Made by a program: the position numbers and the translations under genes. This document shows positions 60,506 through 64,000 of a stretch of DNA of 64,000 bases, one piece after another. The DNA is taken from contig OY787533.1 of NCBI GenBank assembly GCA_963678925.1, positions 2,728,001 through 2,792,000 on the forward strand, in the 5' to 3' direction. Positions within the stretch are counted from its first letter, which is position 1. Each line of letters opens with the position of its first letter. The stretch is from G963665925 sp963678925. Its GTDB lineage: Bacteria; Bacillota; Clostridia; Peptostreptococcales; Acidaminobacteraceae. Under the pieces are notes generated by a model. The model had not been told where the DNA came from. It ran no database searches and saw only the letters and a program-made list of their open reading frames with translations.

Positions 60506-61747
60506 ATGTACGGACTGGTTTTACAAGGTGGCGGGACAAAAGGAAGCTATCATATCGGCGTATGGAAAGCGCTCAGGGAGCTTAATATAGAGATTGGCGC
60601 GGTGACGGGTACATCGATTGGCGCACTGAATGGCGCTTTCATTGCCCAGGGCACCTTCGATCAGGCACTTGATGTCTGGGAAAACATAAAGGTTAATGAT
60701 GTGATTGACGCGGAGTCGGAAGTCTTTCGCGATGTCATGCGTCTGGAGCTTGATCCCAGCCGTGTGGACAAGTATCTCGACTACTTCAAGCGTGTTGTCA
60801 GAGATAAGGGGCTGGATACAAGTCCCTTGCGGACCCTGATTGAAAACAACCTCGATGAGCAGCGTATTCGGGAGAGTGCCGTCGATTTTGGGCTCGTTAC
60901 CGTGTCCCTCACAGACATGAAACCACTGGAGCTCTTCCTAGAGGATATTCCAGAGGGAAAACTGGTGGAGTACTTGCTCGCCTCGTCATTCCTGCCTGGT
61001 TTTAAGCCGCAGCATCTTGATGGAAAGCGCTTTGTAGACGGTGGCGTATATGACAATCTGCCTATCAATCTGATTATGAGAAAAGGATATACAGATATTA
61101 TCGCTGTTGAAATGGACTCAATTGGACTCAAGCAGCGGGTCGATGAGAAAAACCTGAACATACTCAGAATTTCTCCATCAGACAAGGTTGGACGCATGCT
61201 GCAGTTTGACCGTGAAACGGCACTTCGAAACATAAAAATGGGCTATCTTGATACCATGAAGGCATTTGGTGCCTATCAGGGCATCAATTACTATTTTACA
61301 GAGCTGCCATCAGAAGCATATTTCTTCAGTTCAATGCTTCAGATTTCAGCAGAATACATTATGTCAATGGCCAAGGACCTTGGATACAGCGAAGGAGAAC
61401 CTCGGCGTATTCTCTTTGAAAAGCTGATCCCGGAACTGGCGGACATGTTTGATTTGAGCCTGAATGACGGGTACAGGGAAATAACCTTGACACTTCTTGA
61501 ATACCTTGCAAAGGTATTGGACATGGACCGGCTGAAGGTCTATGACTATGAAGCCTTTGAGCAGGAGGTGCTTGAAAAGGCCAAATCCCATCAGGCATCC
61601 TCGCATTTCTATAAGGAATTACCGGCATTCATACGAAAGGTCTCCCTTGTGAAGCATACCTTGAAAGATGAAATACTGGTCCGCTGGGCAGGCATTTTAA
61701 CAGATGCTTATCTTTCCCAGGTGCATGAGGCGCAAAAGAAGGCTTAA
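60506..61747 (+). CDS. Patatin-like phospholipase
   Basis: 413 residues. The oxyanion loop QGGGTKGSYH opens the protein, the nucleophile is S37 in GTSIGAL, and the partner aspartate is D178 in VDGGVYDN. Patatin hydrolases cut acyl chains from lipids. The C-terminal 200 residues have no named domain. The ATG at 60506 has GGAGG 5 bases upstream; an ATG at 60494 overlaps that site. No signal peptide is seen, so it acts inside the cell or at the inner membrane face. Confidence 0.92.
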   Translation: MYGLVLQGGGTKGSYHIGVWKALRELNIEIGAVTGTSIGALNGAFIAQGTFDQALDVWENIKVNDVIDAESEVFRDVMRLELDPSRVDKYLDYFKRVVRDKGLDTSPLRTLIENNLDEQRIRESAVDFGLVTVSLTDMKPLELFLEDIPEGKLVEYLLASSFLPGFKPQHLDGKRFVDGGVYDNLPINLIMRKGYTDIIAVEMDSIGLKQRVDEKNLNILRISPSDKVGRMLQFDRETALRNIKMGYLDTMKAFGAYQGINYYFTELPSEAYFFSSMLQISAEYIMSMAKDLGYSEGEPRRILFEKLIPELADMFDLSLNDGYREITLTLLEYLAKVLDMDRLKVYDYEAFEQEVLEKAKSHQASSHFYKELPAFIRKVSLVKHTLKDEILVRWAGILTDAYLSQVHEAQKKA

Positions 61748-61752
61748 ACTTC

Positions 61753-61810
61753 AAATATCCCGTGAGGTCAAGCTGCTGCAGGCAGTTTGAAAACTCACGG
61801 GATATTTTTA
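61753..61810 (+). terminator. Terminator after the patatin gene
   Basis: AAATATCCCGTGAG pairs perfectly with CTCACGGGATATTT and is followed by TTA. Confidence 0.85.
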
Positions 61811-61978
61811 TGTTAAAAATGTATGTAAATTTACCCTGAAGTTTCGAAACATTAAGCAATACTTAAGAAATATTTTAAGTTTTATCCAAACTTTGTTCAC
61901 AATTTAGGCGTAATATTTTCATTATCGAATTAAAAGAAGAATGCGCATGGAAATACACTCGTAGGAGGCAATGGGAAG

Positions 61979-64000
61979 ATGGAAAATAGGAAAAGACGGT
62001 CCGTCAAGCATATCATAATAGGTGTGGTGATCGTGACATTTCTTGTTGGAATCAGCTTTATCACAGCAAGGAATCTGATGGTCGTAAAAGATGAAATTGA
62101 CAGTCAAATGGAAAACCATGGTGAGATCATGGTTGGGGAAGTAATCAGCAATCTTTCCAATGTCTATCACAGTGAGCTCATTATGGATGACCTTATGAAC
62201 GACCAGATAGAAATTGCACTGGAATCCCTGCAGCTCATGGACATTCAGAGTCTCGAAGGCATTCTCGAAAGTGGGACAGATGTCCAACAGTCAGATACTG
62301 ATGGCGCACTTGATGAAATCAACTTCATTTCGTCAAGCGGCGAAATCATCTATTCCAACCTGAGCGGCAATATCGGTCAATATCTGGATTCAAATCATCC
62401 TGTCATGGAAATGCTGAAATCGGGTGAGGATAAAATCATTGAAGAGGTTAGACAAAGTACGACTGACAGCAGTTATTATAAATACGGCGCAGTAAGAATT
62501 GGAGACCTGGCGGTTCAGGTGGGCATCGATGCAGATGCCTATATGGACTTCAAAGACGCCACGAGCATGCAGCAGGTTCTCTCGGATGTCGCTTCAAGAG
62601 ATGATGTGCGCTATGCACAGTTTGTGGGCAGTGATGCCATTGTATCCGCTGACTCGACAAATCTTGAGTTGGGCACCAAGGTGGCAGATGACAAGATTAC
62701 CAAGGCCCTGACGGGTGAAACTGTAACTGGTCTTGAGGAAGATGATAATTATGGACTCACCTATGAAGTGAACATGCCCATTGTAAGCGACACGGGCGAG
62801 GTGATTGGCGTAGCGCGTCTGGGTCTTTCAATGGATGAAACCACACAGGCGTTTTCGGAAATATTAAAAGGAACCCTGGTGCAGCTTCTTCTTACACTGG
62901 TAGCTGTAAGCGCACTTCTGTCCTTCATAATCAGTAAGCTTCTTGAGCCTTTAAAGAGTGCGGAGTTGGCGCTTGTGACCATGGAAAAGGGCGACTTCTC
63001 GGTGACGCTTTCCGAAAAGGACCTGAATAGACCGGACGAGTTTGGAAGCATGATGCGTGCGCTCAACGCCATGAAAGCAAATCTTCAAGAGCTTATAAGG
63101 CAAGTCAAGGTGAGTGGAGACACAATGCTGCATTCATCCCAATCTCTTTCGGAGTCGACTGCAAGTGCGACAGATGCGGGTACGAATGTTGCCCAGGCAA
63201 CGGATCAAATTGCGCAAATGGCGTCAGAGCAGGCGCAGGGCATGACGCGACTCGTTGAAGACGCCCATGTCCTAGGTGAAGAAATTCAAACCAACAGCAC
63301 GCTTGCAATGGAAGCTTATGGACTGGGAGATCAGGCACGGGATAAGAGTGATGAAGGACTGGCTATTGTGCGACAGTTGTTGAACCACAATTTGACCAAC
63401 AATGAAAAATCAGAACAGGTCACAGAGGTTATTGGACAGGTTCAGAACTATGTTGCAGAAGCTGAATCCATTATAGAAATCATCAACAATATTGCGAGTC
63501 AGACAAACTTGCTGGCGCTTAACGCTTCCATAGAGGCGGCGCGCGCTGGAGAATCAGGGCGTGGGTTCGCAGTCGTTGCCGATGAAATCAGAAAGCTTTC
63601 GGACGAGACTTCAAAAGCGACAATGGACATTGAACAGCTGATCAAGAACATTCAGGGGCATACGAATGAAGCTGTGAAAACCATCGATGACATGAATGAA
63701 ATCGTAAAGACGCAGAATCTGTCCATTGAGGACACAAGTGCCATCTTTACCTCGACTTCAGAAGCGGTAAACAGCTTGATTGAAAAGCTTTCAGCTGTTG
63801 AAAGCCGAATGACGCACCTGTCTGAAAGCAAGGACGGTATGGTTGTTGCAATGGACAGCATCTCTTCAACAATCCAGGAAACATCAGCAAGTACACAGGA
63901 AGTGTCATCATCCATGGAGGAACAGATGGCTATGATTGAAGAAGTGGATGCCCATGCTGAAAGTGCACGGGTGCTGTCAGAGGAACTGGACAAACTCTTA
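61979..64000 (+). CDS. Methyl-accepting chemotaxis protein, 3' end cut by window edge
   Basis: 674 codons with no stop before the edge. The first membrane segment is at about residues 10-30, and the outside sensor covers about 30-295. A second membrane segment (about 297-318) and a HAMP region follow. The signalling domain has the tip SQTNLLALNASIEAARAGESG near residue 508, and the C-terminal MEEQMAMIEEV methylation helix is reached. The start ATG at 61979 follows GTAGGAGG by 10 bases. The sensor shows IISNLSN...SELIMDDLM and NFISSSGEIIYSNLSG; no ligand can be inferred. Confidence 0.92.
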   Translation, partial: MENRKRRSVKHIIIGVVIVTFLVGISFITARNLMVVKDEIDSQMENHGEIMVGEVISNLSNVYHSELIMDDLMNDQIEIALESLQLMDIQSLEGILESGTDVQQSDTDGALDEINFISSSGEIIYSNLSGNIGQYLDSNHPVMEMLKSGEDKIIEEVRQSTTDSSYYKYGAVRIGDLAVQVGIDADAYMDFKDATSMQQVLSDVASRDDVRYAQFVGSDAIVSADSTNLELGTKVADDKITKALTGETVTGLEEDDNYGLTYEVNMPIVSDTGEVIGVARLGLSMDETTQAFSEILKGTLVQLLLTLVAVSALLSFIISKLLEPLKSAELALVTMEKGDFSVTLSEKDLNRPDEFGSMMRALNAMKANLQELIRQVKVSGDTMLHSSQSLSESTASATDAGTNVAQATDQIAQMASEQAQGMTRLVEDAHVLGEEIQTNSTLAMEAYGLGDQARDKSDEGLAIVRQLLNHNLTNNEKSEQVTEVIGQVQNYVAEAESIIEIINNIASQTNLLALNASIEAARAGESGRGFAVVADEIRKLSDETSKATMDIEQLIKNIQGHTNEAVKTIDDMNEIVKTQNLSIEDTSAIFTSTSEAVNSLIEKLSAVESRMTHLSESKDGMVVAMDSISSTIQETSASTQEVSSSMEEQMAMIEEVDAHAESARVLSEELDKLL

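Overview
The window reads as chromosomal DNA of an anaerobic, motile, low-to-mid GC Gram-positive bacterium of the Clostridia. This is inferred from strong AGGAGG-type ribosome sites, a tryptophan T-box leader, several -24/-12 (sigma-54) promoters, butyryl-CoA dehydrogenase with its Etf pair, a double-cubane protein with its ATPase, and four methyl-accepting or HD-GYP sensors. Amino-acid and hydroxybutyrate fermenters of the Acidaminobacter/Fusibacter kind are a plausible home, but the species cannot be fixed from this sequence. No rRNA, tRNA, transposase, phage gene or CRISPR array was seen. Almost every gene is on the + strand.

Layout. 1-9.1 kb: threonine synthase (cut by the left edge), an FAD/NADPH GltD-like oxidoreductase, the double-cubane protein and its ATP-driven reductase, an HPr paralogue, D-serine dehydratase, then a sigma-54-promoted LuxR-type regulator with a 2-hydroxyacid dehydrogenase. 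9.3-22.9 kb: aspartate-semialdehyde dehydrogenase, a class III aminotransferase, aspartate kinase, a chemoreceptor, a sigma-54 activator, an M20 amidohydrolase, a protein that strongly resembles ectoine hydrolase (DoeA), and a three-part TRAP transporter whose binding protein resembles ectoine binders (TeaA/UehA). 23-29.4 kb: fructose PTS operon fruR-fruK-fruA(IIA)-fruA(IIBC) running into ptsI and ptsH. 29.5-32.3 kb: acetyltransferase, EamA exporter and PucR-type regulator, all on the minus strand. 32.5-46.5 kb: thiolase, SDR reductase, sigma-54 activator, CoA-transferase, MaoC/PhaJ hydratase, acyl-CoA dehydrogenase, EtfB, EtfA, a small membrane protein, a GntP-type permease and a chemoreceptor. 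46.7-64 kb: mixed housekeeping and accessory genes, among them an Lrp/LysE pair, a solitary trpB with T-box, a MerR/B3-B4 pair, a CGGC protein, ArsC, a Fur-box flavodoxin, a ROK kinase, an aconitase-family hydratase, an HD-GYP sensor, a patatin and a chemoreceptor cut by the right edge.

How the parts work together (inference). The 9-23 kb block can be read as a complete fermentative route for ectoine: TRAP uptake, DoeA ring opening to N-acetyl-diaminobutyrate, M20 deacetylation, transamination to aspartate semialdehyde, then Asd and aspartate kinase run in reverse to give aspartate and ATP. The known aerobic route uses a non-phosphorylating dehydrogenase (DoeC) at the last step, so this layout would be an energy-saving variant. 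The 32-46 kb block looks like a (R)-3-hydroxybutyrate/crotonate route: permease, CoA-transferase, SDR oxidation plus thiolase to acetyl-CoA on one arm, PhaJ plus Bcd/Etf to butyryl-CoA on the other. Four sigma-54 promoters in this block, each with a TAGACATG-like sequence 65-150 bases upstream, suggest one regulon under the local activator. The fructose operon carries the general PTS proteins EI and HPr, so it may serve all PTS sugars of the cell.
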